Of a DNA stretch of 64,000 nucleotides, positions 28,038-38,100 are shown piece by piece; position 1 is the stretch's first letter; the number at the start of each line of letters is the position of its first letter. Source of the stretch: VXPQ01 sp965116435 (GTDB lineage Bacteria > Bacteroidota > Rhodothermia > Rhodothermales > VXPQ01); assembly GCA_965116435.1 (NCBI GenBank), contig OZ220686.1:1550001-1614000 (forward strand), given 5' to 3'. The translations under genes and the position numbers were made by a program. Below the pieces are notes generated by a model. The model was not told the DNA's origin. It saw nothing but the letters and a program-made list of their open reading frames with translations, and made no database searches.

Positions 28038-28066
28038 TTGACAACCTGAATCCGGTGACGTATACT
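28038..28066 (+). promoter_or_regulatory. Island promoter P4 (Mrr-like gene)
   Basis: TTGACA at 28038-28043, a 17-bp spacer and TATACT at 28061-28066; CTTGACAACCTGAA and GACGTATACT agree with P2, P3 and P5. The downstream gene starts at 28174. Confidence 0.7.
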
Positions 28067-28173
28067 GCCCGAAGACCGGTGCGAGTGCGACAGGACTCGA
28101 TGTGACAGTACGCTTATAGACCGGACGATTTTTACGAACCATTTTATCCTTCGAACAAAAACCAAGGTGTATC

Positions 28174-29208
28174 ATGAAATATTACCTGCACCGAATTTCT
28201 CTCCATGCCGAATTATCTTATCCGCTACTGAAGCGGGGTATCCTCTCGATTGGGTGGTCTCATTTTGCCACGCCTGAGTTCGTCAACAAGCATAGGACAA
28301 AAGAATGGACGGATGTCCCGGAGGCAATTGCACAGGGAGTGGATTGGGGAAAAACATCGTCCCGATTTGGTCTTCAGCGATTTCTGCAGATGAACAAGGG
28401 AGACCGCATCATTGTTCCGAGCTGGTCGACCTTCCATGTTTACGATGTTGCTTCGGACGAAAGGATGATTCCCGCCGACCTTGATCTGCATAACCTTGAG
28501 ACTAGGGACCATCACGGTGTCTACATTAAACAAGGTCGCCTTTATAATAGAAAAACAGAGCAAATTATCGATCTTGGTTTTTTTCGAAAAATTAAAGAGG
28601 TTGAAACAGAAATACCCCGAGCTGATTATGCCAACAATGCATTGATTGCCCGTATGAAAGTACGGCAGACTAATGTCGATATTTCCGATCTTCGGAAATA
28701 TGTAGAAGAGGCAATAAGCAGACGGAGGGAAAAAAAACCGATCAACATTGTCACATCAATTAGGGAAGACTGCAATGGCAAGGTTCTGAGCCGAATCCAG
28801 GAAGAACTTAATCCAAATCGACTTGAGAAGTTACTCAAATGGTACTTCAAGAGAATCGGTGCTTCGTCCGTCGATATCCCATCCAAAAATGAACGCGGGA
28901 AAAAGGGTGATGCGGACATCGTGGCAACTTTCGAACCAATCAAAACGATCATCTATGTTCAGGCAAAACATCACAAAGGAACCACGGATGAATGGGCGGT
29001 CAAGCAAATCAATAGTTACGTGAAAAATAAAAATGAATTAGAAAAAGATGATGGCTATACAAAAATTCCTTGGGTTGTTTCCACAGCCAAAAATTTTTCC
29101 AAAGATTGTACTGAAAAAGCAGCACATAATAACGTGTACCTAATCGATGGTATGGAACTGGCTTCCAGAATACTTGATGCTGGCATAACAAATCTGGAGT
29201 TCAAGTAG
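28174..29208 (+). CDS. Mrr-like restriction endonuclease with N-terminal sensing domain
   Basis: A protein of 344 residues. The C-terminal part (about 220-330) is an Mrr_cat-type PD-(D/E)XK domain: GDADIVATFEP followed by IIYVQAKHH, the Asp and Q-x-K pair. The N-terminal 130 residues (IGWSHF, NKGDRIIVPSW, FHVYDVA) look like a small beta-barrel of the PUA/EVE kind, as used for reading modified bases. It is a single gene behind its own island promoter. Function as a type IV restriction enzyme against modified phage DNA is inferred. Confidence 0.75.
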   Translation: MKYYLHRISLHAELSYPLLKRGILSIGWSHFATPEFVNKHRTKEWTDVPEAIAQGVDWGKTSSRFGLQRFLQMNKGDRIIVPSWSTFHVYDVASDERMIPADLDLHNLETRDHHGVYIKQGRLYNRKTEQIIDLGFFRKIKEVETEIPRADYANNALIARMKVRQTNVDISDLRKYVEEAISRRREKKPINIVTSIREDCNGKVLSRIQEELNPNRLEKLLKWYFKRIGASSVDIPSKNERGKKGDADIVATFEPIKTIIYVQAKHHKGTTDEWAVKQINSYVKNKNELEKDDGYTKIPWVVSTAKNFSKDCTEKAAHNNVYLIDGMELASRILDAGITNLEFK

Positions 29209-29290
29209 ACTTGTCTCGTATCTTGATATAAATAATATGATAAATATAGAAATATTCCAATCACATTTACCTTATGGAAATGCCAAGCCA

Positions 29291-32128
29291 TCATTCGTCC
29301 TCCTCAAACTCCGCATTACTGAAGTGCAACATATTGCAGTTTTCCTTTATTGTGCGCTGAAGTCCTTCATCAAAGCCTGCCGTGCTCTTGGCCTCTATTT
29401 CCACCGAGATCGTTACATCGACTCCAAGCTTGGCGGTGAATTGCTGGACCACTTCATCCATGATGATGGCGAAATTCATCTTGGCTTTCACCGGGTCGAG
29501 CGAAATAGTGCCGTAGAATTGTTTCTTGGTTGCGGCAGGTGTGGTCGTGCCGGCTCCCCCGGTGTCGCCGGGCGTTGGGGTTGGTGTCCCCGCGCCGCCT
29601 GTCTCTCCAACTAGTGTTGTTGTGCCTCCGGGTTCACCGCCCACACCGCCGGGCTGGGGTGGCTGCTGTGTGCGCTCGCGGTAGGCTACCGCAGCCTCGC
29701 GATCTATCAACAGCGATGATTCATCCAAGTTAGCGAAGAAACCACGCCCAAAGGTGAAGCCGAGGTAACGGTCACCTTCCTTGCCGGAAGCGAAGGCAAA
29801 GAAGTCTTCACTCTCGACACCCTGGTTGATGGCATTGCGGAAAACATTGTCATTGACCAGACGTGGCAGGTAGAGGTAGTGACAGCAATCCTGCCAGACC
29901 TTCAGGGCGCTGACATCTTCAACACCCTCTTTCAGATACCACTGATTCAGCACGTTGCGCAGGTGAATGGGCGACCACTCGTAGATCAGCCATTCCTCCT
30001 CCCGCAGTTTTTCCTCAATGGCCTGGATCAGATTCGGCGCAGTGGGTGGAACCGAAACCACTTCCCAGTTCAGCCTGGGCTTGCCCTTTACGAACTCCTC
30101 AATCGGAGCTATCAGCCATTTGTAGGTTTCGCGAACGAGCTGGGAGAGGGACTGATCGGCACCATCACGGTTGCTCCTAGCCTGATTCAGGTGAGATAGA
30201 TCCTGGTTCAGAGTGCCACTCTCGATATCAGCGACAATGGATTGCCAGGCCAGGAAAATTCGGCACTGCTCCTTCAGGCGGCTGACGACATCGTAGTCCG
30301 GTGCCAGAAAAATCAGACGGTTCTGTTTCTGGCGGGGCTGATTTCCACGGTTACGCAGGATTTCTTCCGCAGCAGCGAATGCCTGGTTGGTCTCGCTGCG
30401 GCTGTAGGCGCCATTGGTTGGCAGTACGACGAGTCGTGGTCCCGTCGCATAGTCATCAGGCACGTCGACAGACGGTGTGAAGAAATGGACGCCACCAAAC
30501 TGGTGATCGCGTCCAAACACCCCGGTGACGCGGGTCTTCAACAGCGGTAGCAGTTCTTCTCGCTCGTTGATGTTCTGCTTGCGGCTCTCCATCTCACGAC
30601 GCAGGTTTGGCTTGGTATCCAGCCAATAGCGGTCCTTGCCGGAATAGAGATAGTGCAGGCGGTCACGCAGACGCTTGAGCACATCTTCGAATACGCCGAT
30701 GATCTGTCCGGGCTGTACTGTCCCCAGGAGGACGCGTTCGACCTGGATGCCACGGATCATCTGCTCCCGCGTCGAAGGTGCGCTGCCCAGGTAGATGGTT
30801 CGAGCTGTGCGGCGTGCGGCCTGCACCCCGCCGAACAGCGTGTGATGACCATCAATTTCATAGGGGGCAGAGCGCGTACCATCCACTTCGCGCTCGATCA
30901 CCGGCTCCCAACCCTGCGGCAGGTAGCGGATGCTTTTGTTGCGGACATTGCTGTCTTCCAATGGCAATGAGCCGGGCATGATCAGCGCATCCTTGTTATC
31001 CGAGTTCCACAGACGATGGATGACGATGGCCATGTACTGCAGCACACCACGGGTGCGCTGAAATTTCTCCAGCGTGGACCAGTCTTCGTACAGGCGGTCA
31101 AAGATCTCAGGGTGGATCGGGTAGGAACGACAGAGGCGCTCAAAATATTCGTTGGATTGGGTTTCGACTGGAAACTTCTCGGCATTCTGACGATAAAAAT
31201 CAGAGAACTGACGGCTGATACCCTCCACCTCGGCGCGTTCACCGGGGTTCTCAAATATTCTGCGACGCACAATCTCGAATGCTTCCTCGGTGCCTACCGG
31301 CTTCCAGACGGACTCAACTCGTGCGAAGTACTTCTCCAGGGAGTTCAGGGCGCGCTGACCCATGGTGCCACCGACCTCCAGCTCCGATTCGGGCAGCGAG
31401 GCCAATAGAATGGCATTGGGCACAGCCTTCAGAGCTTCGGTGAGCGCCTGGATAAAACTGACGTTGCTGTCGAACGTGCCAGCCTTATATTGCTTGCCGA
31501 GCTCTAGTTGGCGGATAAACGCCACCAGCTCATCCACCAGAATCACGCAAGGGGCTGCCCTGCTGATCAACTCGGTGAGAACCTCTTTTCCCGGAGAAGT
31601 ACCGTCAACGTCGCTGTCGGCGACCATCTGATAACCATCATCCCCCAGTAGTTGCCAAGCCAGCTCGCCCCACAGCGTGTTGGCAGTTATTTTCCCGTAC
31701 TTCCTGGGATGACTGGGCGACAGTTTGATGCCATCAATCACCGCCACCCGGGCCGAGGGAAGACTCTGAATGCCCGCTTCATCCAATACCGGAGGAATGC
31801 CCATGAGTTTATTGGTGCCCACCTTACGCGAGGCCAGGTGATACACGGCCAACAGCGTATGGGTCTTGCCGCCGCCGAAGGCGGTTTGCAGCTGAATGAC
31901 AGGATCACCACCATGGCTGGCAAGGCGTTGTGCTACTGAGATTAGCAGTAGCCGCATACCCTCAGTGATATAGGTCCGGGAGAAAAATTTCTCGGCATCC
32001 TGATACTCGTCGGTTGCGGTGCCATTGGCTACCTGGGTGATGTCAGCCGCAAACTCGGACTGTTTGAAAGTGCCTTCCAGTACGTCCTTGTGCGGGCGGG
32101 CGATCTCTCGCCAAGGTTTCAAGCTCAT
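29291..32128 (-). CDS. DUF499 AAA+ ATPase (COG1483) of methylase-helicase system
   Basis: A 945-residue protein. The N-terminal KPWREIARPHKDVLEG and the Walker A loop TAFGGGKTHTLLA near residue 80 are typical of DUF499, and DELVAFIRQLELG near 200 fits Walker B. Residues about 835-880 form a Gly/Pro/Thr-rich linker before a C-terminal domain. Its start follows the DUF1156 methylase stop by 10 bases with GAGGAG as ribosome-binding site. DUF499 ATPases occur with DUF1156 methylases and SNF2 helicases in predicted restriction-like systems; their biochemical job is not known to me. Confidence 0.88.
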   Translation of the reverse strand: MSLKPWREIARPHKDVLEGTFKQSEFAADITQVANGTATDEYQDAEKFFSRTYITEGMRLLLISVAQRLASHGGDPVIQLQTAFGGGKTHTLLAVYHLASRKVGTNKLMGIPPVLDEAGIQSLPSARVAVIDGIKLSPSHPRKYGKITANTLWGELAWQLLGDDGYQMVADSDVDGTSPGKEVLTELISRAAPCVILVDELVAFIRQLELGKQYKAGTFDSNVSFIQALTEALKAVPNAILLASLPESELEVGGTMGQRALNSLEKYFARVESVWKPVGTEEAFEIVRRRIFENPGERAEVEGISRQFSDFYRQNAEKFPVETQSNEYFERLCRSYPIHPEIFDRLYEDWSTLEKFQRTRGVLQYMAIVIHRLWNSDNKDALIMPGSLPLEDSNVRNKSIRYLPQGWEPVIEREVDGTRSAPYEIDGHHTLFGGVQAARRTARTIYLGSAPSTREQMIRGIQVERVLLGTVQPGQIIGVFEDVLKRLRDRLHYLYSGKDRYWLDTKPNLRREMESRKQNINEREELLPLLKTRVTGVFGRDHQFGGVHFFTPSVDVPDDYATGPRLVVLPTNGAYSRSETNQAFAAAEEILRNRGNQPRQKQNRLIFLAPDYDVVSRLKEQCRIFLAWQSIVADIESGTLNQDLSHLNQARSNRDGADQSLSQLVRETYKWLIAPIEEFVKGKPRLNWEVVSVPPTAPNLIQAIEEKLREEEWLIYEWSPIHLRNVLNQWYLKEGVEDVSALKVWQDCCHYLYLPRLVNDNVFRNAINQGVESEDFFAFASGKEGDRYLGFTFGRGFFANLDESSLLIDREAAVAYRERTQQPPQPGGVGGEPGGTTTLVGETGGAGTPTPTPGDTGGAGTTTPAATKKQFYGTISLDPVKAKMNFAIIMDEVVQQFTAKLGVDVTISVEIEAKSTAGFDEGLQRTIKENCNMLHFSNAEFEEDE

Positions 32129-32138
32129 GGTCTGCTCC

Positions 32139-35048
32139 TCAAAGGTTCAGTCCGAGTTCTGTCTGCGTGCCACGATGGCCAACCTCGTGAGAGGCGGCGA
32201 CGATGGCATGCCAGGACCCGATCAATTCGTTGTAGGCGCGGGCTTCTTCCGCCCACTTCTTTCGTTCGCAGAGGGTATATAGGTGATAAGCGAGTTGGCG
32301 AATGGGTTCGCCTTTTTCCGGCATCTTGGCCAGTAGTTCGCCAGCGGCAGATTCACCCTGGTTATTAAGACTGCGAATCATCTGGTGGCAGGCTTCCCAG
32401 ACAGGTGTGCGGTTGTCTTTGGTGGGATCCCAATCGGCTTCGTACTCCGCCCATTTCAATAGGCGAACCTTGCCGCCGCCGGATTCGACGACTCCGGCTG
32501 TATTCACGCCATCTACCGTCGTGCCCTTTGCTTGCGCCAGCACGTTCGCTTCACCAAAGGGGCCAGTACTCCACCCGTGCTGATCGAACCAAGTGGAGCA
32601 GAACTGAGTGTCGGCATCAAAGCTGCCGGAATCCGGGCTGAGATATTTCGTGATAGCGCGGTTAATCAGTATCAGTGCGTCATGCACGCTCATTCTCGAA
32701 CCATCTTGATTTAGTACTGCCTCGTATTTTGAGAAGATCGCCATCCCGGGGCCGATGGCTGACTGGGCAAGGTCCACAGGCGCAATGGGCGTCTGACCGG
32801 TCTTGCCACCGATCATGGTTTCCAGCGCCTCGGGCATCTCCTCCCGCAGTTGCCGTTGGAAATCGCGGCGGGAGATAGGCCCGGCGTTGGTATCGCGTTT
32901 ACGGCAGACCAATACGATGGACGAGGCCAGAGCATTAGCGCCCATGCCTATCATGCGGTGGGTTTGCTCACTTCGCATCGGCCAGGTGCCGTCAATAGAA
33001 AATCCAGATTGGATAACTGCCCCAAGGAAAGTGACCCAACCGGTGCTGGTGGTGCTTCCCTCTTTGGTTTCCGATTGCTTAAACGCGTAGTAAATGGCCA
33101 CCGGGAAACTTGGATGAGATTGGACAGCCATATTGTGAATGGCGCGGGTCATCCCCTCCATAAAGAAGTTTTCAGCTTTTTCCTTGCTGCCATGCCGATA
33201 AGGCGTAGCCACCAGCTCTTCGGCCTTGGGAACCGCCATGGTAGAAAATAAATCGGGAAAGATATTGCGTAGTGAACGCCGCATCCAGACATAGAAAAAA
33301 TCTGACAGATCCGCGTAGCAGATATTGTCGTAATATGGAGGATCTGTAGATATGACTTTGAGCTTGCTGACATCTTGAGCAGCAGCGTCCAGCTGCAAAG
33401 CCCCCCCCCCCCCAGCCGTTGAAGCGCCCAGCTTCAACAAGCATTTGGCCTGGTACTCGAGATTGGTAATAAACCCACCAACGACATTCTCCATAATATT
33501 GGCTTCGCCGAAATCCCAGACCATCGGAATAGCTTGCCTGGAAAATAGGTACATGATTTTTTCATTGCCTTGCCGCCATCCCGTCAGCGAATTATTGAAA
33601 TCCGCGCAGCGATCAACACAGAAGGTCAGGTAAACCGCTATGGCATCCCCATAAGCCGTTGCGCCGGTACCTCCTTGGGCAAGACCGACGCCATCATCCG
33701 GCAGTCCGGCGGCTTTCGCATCGGCAATGGCTTTTTTCCGGGCCTCCTGCACCAAATCGGAGAAGGTGGTAAGCGCCACCAGTTGGCGGGGGGTGAAGAG
33801 GTCGCCGTAGACATCCAAACCGTAATTTGGAACACTAACCCGACATTTCCCGTGTAACGGTGTTTCAGGATACCATTCGGGCGCTATTCCAGAGGCGACG
33901 AACTCATGCGCTGTATCCGCTGGCAGATAAACCCTACCATGCGGACTTTGGGCCACAATGGCCATTAGTTTTTGGCCCATCCGACCCGCAGATCCTTCAC
34001 TCCGAATATATTTGTAATCCATAGGAGTATTTGACAATAGGCATAGGAAACCGCGTCGCTTTCCTGCAGCTGTGCCGGCTTTGGCGTTTTCAGGCAGTGA
34101 TCCTAACTTAACCTCAAATTGATAGGTATCTCCTTCTACTACGGGTTGAATGTATGCTTCCTTCCCAGCCTTACTCGAAAGTACAAAACTTGACGCAAGC
34201 GGAACATCCACATGACTAAAGGCGGGGTTTGGGCTTTTCACCGTTCTGGCCCAGAGCCAGGCAATCACGGTCAGCTCTTCACCTTGATAGGCTTTCAGGT
34301 CAGGACGTTCGGCGACCATCTCAGGAGTGATCTTGGGGTACAGGTGGCCAATGCGCTTAATGGCTTCTTCCCGCATCCAGTGCCCATAGCGCCGCACATC
34401 TTCGGCCAGGCCCTTGGTGCCGGCCCAGTCTTCCATCATGTCCGGTTGCTTCTCGCCTTCCGACAGTGGTCCGACGGGCTTCTGCCCGGCGAACTTGGGC
34501 GGGATTTCAATCATCGCCTTGTTGATCATGACCGCTACGGGGTTCAGATCACTGGCGTAGCTCTCTAACCCCAGCCGCTGCGCCTCCAGTGGAATGGCGC
34601 CGCCACCGGCGAAGGGATCATGGAAAGCGGGCAATTTGTCCGGGTTGAACAGTTCTGCCGCCCGCGGGTGGTTGCGGTTGAGGTGGCAGGTTTCACGCCA
34701 GCTATCCCAGATTGCCTCGCGGGCGCGGGCGAGCACCTCTTCGTTGTTGGTATTTTTCCACTTCACCAAGTCGCGAATGATTTGAAACAACTTCTCCCTC
34801 TTGATTTCAGCTTTTTTCTTGTTTACACCGTAACCCAGCTCACGCTGATAGCCGGGGTCGTTCACCATTTGCGAAAACAACACCGCCCGTGCCGCTGCCA
34901 AGGGACGACGAGCCCACCACAGGTGTATTCCTCTGGGGTGTGGCCCAATACCAGGCATTTTTTCATGTGCACAGGCGGCATTGATGTCATCCAGAGGCAG
35001 CGCGACCTCAATCAGCTTTTTGGGTGTTTTGATCATATATTCAGTCAT
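32139..35048 (-). CDS. DUF1156 adenine-specific DNA methylase (COG1743) with poly-G tract
   Basis: A 969-residue protein. DUF1156 at the N-terminus (KLIEVALPLDDINAACAHEK, HLWWARRPLAAARA), the SAM-binding DPFAGGGAIPLEA near 147 and the catalytic DPPYYDNI near 570 define it as an amino-methyltransferase. A run of 13 G (33401-33413, coding strand) encodes GGGG near residue 546, about 20 residues before the catalytic motif; one base gained or lost would remove that motif. The ATG overlaps the stop of a 27-codon ORF. It is expected to mark host DNA for a system with the SNF2 helicase and the DUF499 ATPase. Confidence 0.9.
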   Translation of the reverse strand: MTEYMIKTPKKLIEVALPLDDINAACAHEKMPGIGPHPRGIHLWWARRPLAAARAVLFSQMVNDPGYQRELGYGVNKKKAEIKREKLFQIIRDLVKWKNTNNEEVLARAREAIWDSWRETCHLNRNHPRAAELFNPDKLPAFHDPFAGGGAIPLEAQRLGLESYASDLNPVAVMINKAMIEIPPKFAGQKPVGPLSEGEKQPDMMEDWAGTKGLAEDVRRYGHWMREEAIKRIGHLYPKITPEMVAERPDLKAYQGEELTVIAWLWARTVKSPNPAFSHVDVPLASSFVLSSKAGKEAYIQPVVEGDTYQFEVKLGSLPENAKAGTAAGKRRGFLCLLSNTPMDYKYIRSEGSAGRMGQKLMAIVAQSPHGRVYLPADTAHEFVASGIAPEWYPETPLHGKCRVSVPNYGLDVYGDLFTPRQLVALTTFSDLVQEARKKAIADAKAAGLPDDGVGLAQGGTGATAYGDAIAVYLTFCVDRCADFNNSLTGWRQGNEKIMYLFSRQAIPMVWDFGEANIMENVVGGFITNLEYQAKCLLKLGASTAGGGGALQLDAAAQDVSKLKVISTDPPYYDNICYADLSDFFYVWMRRSLRNIFPDLFSTMAVPKAEELVATPYRHGSKEKAENFFMEGMTRAIHNMAVQSHPSFPVAIYYAFKQSETKEGSTTSTGWVTFLGAVIQSGFSIDGTWPMRSEQTHRMIGMGANALASSIVLVCRKRDTNAGPISRRDFQRQLREEMPEALETMIGGKTGQTPIAPVDLAQSAIGPGMAIFSKYEAVLNQDGSRMSVHDALILINRAITKYLSPDSGSFDADTQFCSTWFDQHGWSTGPFGEANVLAQAKGTTVDGVNTAGVVESGGGKVRLLKWAEYEADWDPTKDNRTPVWEACHQMIRSLNNQGESAAGELLAKMPEKGEPIRQLAYHLYTLCERKKWAEEARAYNELIGSWHAIVAASHEVGHRGTQTELGLNL
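33401..33413. repeat. 13-nt homopolymer in the methylase gene (possible phase-variation tract)
   Basis: Thirteen C on the plus strand, which is poly-G in the coding strand. At this length the frame is open (ON). Confidence 0.85.
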
Positions 35049-35124
35049 CTTTTTCCCCTATGGATTGCGATAGGAAATCCATGGCATTCTCGACAAGCCG
35101 TTCTAAGAGATCCTTCGGCGTCAT
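35041..35124 (-). CDS. 27-codon mini-ORF coupled to helicase and methylase genes
   Basis: The ATG overlaps the TGA of the helicase gene (ATGA at 35124-35121), and its TGA overlaps the start region of the methylase (ATGACTGA). The peptide starts MTPKDLLERLVENAMDFLSQ and ends acidic. The double coupling argues that it is translated. The N-terminus resembles the start of small helical (HEPN-like) proteins, so it could be the remaining head of a deleted gene kept as a translational bridge. That resemblance is weak evidence. Confidence 0.5.
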   Translation of the reverse strand: MTPKDLLERLVENAMDFLSQSIGEKDD

Positions 35125-38100
35125 ATTATCATACCGGGCTCGAGTGACTTGGACAGAAGATCGTTCAAATCGTAGTTAATACTGGCCACGCCAAAGTCGG
35201 GTTCAGAGTTAAACGGGTTGCGGATGTAATGTGGTCCGTCATGGTCGTCACCATCGACTATCACGATAGCCAGCAGGAACTTATCCGTCTGGTTCAGCGC
35301 ATAGATGATTTCGTTGCGACTAACCGTGATGGTGCTCTGGCCCTTGGCTCGGCCCTTGACCTCGATGTGGCGGTCCGGCTTTAGGGAGCCATCCGGGTTG
35401 ACCGGTGGACGGGAAGTGATGTCCCAGCCACATTTTTCAGCAGAGACGTCTTTCGTCTCGTATCCAAAGCCGTGCTCCACGTCCATGACCGCATTCATGG
35501 CGACCATCTCGATGCGGGAGCGGGCTGCGGCATCAGCACAGAAGGTTGTCTCGCCCTTGCGTTGGGCCAGCAGGCCCTGTGGAATCACCAGCGCTCCGCT
35601 AATTACTACAGGGGTGCTGGAAACTACTGCCTTCATAGCCTCCAGTTCACGCTTGCGCTGGTTCAAGCGTTCAGTCAGGTCATCCACCCGGAGGCGCGCC
35701 ATCTTCGGCTGCATGCGGGGTTGTTTTCCTGCAGAGACATCATCACTGAGTTTAATGTAGCGCTCAGACCAGTAGTTGATCTCTTTGACCAGGCGTTCGT
35801 TCACGGCGGCCAGCACCTTGTTGGCCTGGCGCTCGCGCCGGGATTTCACTTCCTGGTAGTGCTCAGGCACCAGATGTTGGGATGCGTGATGTAGTGCCAG
35901 GCCTTCCAGGTTGGTACTGACCCAGGGGGCATTGAGGATGTCCTGGACCAGTTTCAGGTCGTAGTCGTCGATGGGCTGGAGGTCAAGATGCGGCGCCCAA
36001 CCGGCGTGGAACGCTTTACCGTGTTGGTCAATCTCCACGAACTGCAGGCGCCGGGATGCCACTCTGGGCTGATCGCTGCTGTTTTCAGATTGGGCCTCTC
36101 GAACGCTGTGGTCCACCATGAACAGGATGCGTGGTTCGACACCATCATCGTTCGGATCCACCAGTACCGCGCCCTGCTTGAGTTTGCTGCGGTGTGCCGA
36201 GAGGACCAAGTCGGTGGCAGCGTGCATTAGCGGGTGGCCGGGATGGATCAGGTCGGCCATGGGTTTGCTGTGGATGCGTACCAACGCCTTCTCGAAGCAG
36301 ATGCGTTCGTATTTCTTCAATACCGGCGTGCGGCTCTCGCCAATGACGCGATCGCGTTCACGGATAGCGGCCGGAACATGGCGAACCTCGAAGCGACCGG
36401 TCTCGCGGGGGCGCATCTCACCGCTGAGGTTCTGGAAGACCTCGGTGAAAAAGGCGCGGATGAAATAGGGCTGGAGCTTGCGGGCCTCGGCCTTTTCCAT
36501 CTCCTCCTTCACCGCATAGAGGTCTTCCAGGCTCATGTGCTGTTCGACGAGGGCATTGCGGCGCAGGGTCTCTTTCAAGTGTTCGGTATCCAGTGCACCA
36601 TTGATGACCTGGTTGAGTCTGTCCTGAACCTCTGGCGAATCACCGTAGCGGATCGCTTCGATAAGCAGTTCCTTGAGGGAACGGTTCTCAAAGGCCTCGC
36701 CGAGAATGTCGAACACCTTGCCGCCCAGGGCCTGCTTTTCGACCTCCAGTTTGTCGAAGAGCTTCTGAAAGACATCGCCTTCGCGGGTCTCCTTGGCGAT
36801 GAGGTTCCAGAGATGGCAAACCTCGGTCTGGCCGATACGGTGGATACGGCCAAAGCGCTGTTCCAGGCGGTTGGGATTCCAGGGCAGGTCGTAGTTGACC
36901 ATCAGGTTGGCGTTTTGCAGGTTCACACCTTCGCCGGCAGCATCGGTAGCAACCAGCACCAGCACATCCGGATTGTTACGGAACTCTTCCTGGGCCTTGC
37001 GACGGTCATCGCGGTTCACGCCACCGTGGATGGTGATGACCGCTTCCGGATTGCCCAGCATGCCGCCAATGCGACCGACGAGGTAGTTGAGAGTGTCTTT
37101 GTGCTCAGTGAAGATAATCAGCTTGCGGCGGTTGCCACCGACGGTATACATCTCCGGGCGATCCTGCATGAGGTGAGAGAGTTCCTCCCATTTCTTGTCG
37201 TTACCCGACTGCACGACGTTCAGGGCCTGGTGCTCCAGGTCCTTAAGGATTAGAATCTCGGCCTCCAGCTCGGGGATGGTTTTCGCCGCCGTGGCCTGAT
37301 CGACCACCTGGTCGGCATAGAGTTCGTATTCCTCGGCGCTCAGTGCGTCATCCAGCTCGTCGATATCCTCCGGCAGTTCGATCGCATACTCGCCCAGGGT
37401 TTCGGCCACATCGTTCTGTTGGATGCGCTGACCTCGGGCGAGTAGTTTCATCTCCTCCAGGCGGGATTCAAGGCGCTTGCGTCTGCGTTTCAGTGACTGA
37501 TAGATGGCTTCAGGGCTGGAGGCGAGACGGCGTTGGAGTTGTGTCAGTGCGAATCCAACAGTTCCCTTGCGTTTACCATCGAGTTGATCGGCGCGATTCA
37601 TCTCGTTGCGAACGTAGTCGGTAACCATCGCATAGAGTGCGGCTTCGGCATCCGACAGCTCATAGTTGGCACTGTAGGCGCGTCGCTCAGGGAACAGTGG
37701 TGTTCCGTCGAACTTGAGCAGCTCCTCCTTCACCATGCGGCGCATCATGTCGGAGACGTCCACCTTGTGTGCGCCTTCACGGAACTTGCCGTAGAAGCGG
37801 TCGCCATCCAGTAGTGAGAGCCAGATCTGGAAGTCCTCTTCCTTGCCGTTGTGCGGTGTGGCGGTCATCAGCAGGAAGTGGCGGGTAATGGACCCGAGTA
37901 GTTCACCCAGCCGAAAGCGCTCGGTCTTGTTGACCTTGCTGCCGAAATAGTTGGCGGAGAGCTTATGGGCCTCGTCAACGATGATCAGATCCCACTCGGT
38001 GATTTGGAGCTTTTCCTGGTACTCCTTGTTGCGCGAGAGCTGGTCGAGGCGGCAGATGAGTTGGTTCTGCTCATCGAAGTAGTTGCCAGAGGCACACTGT

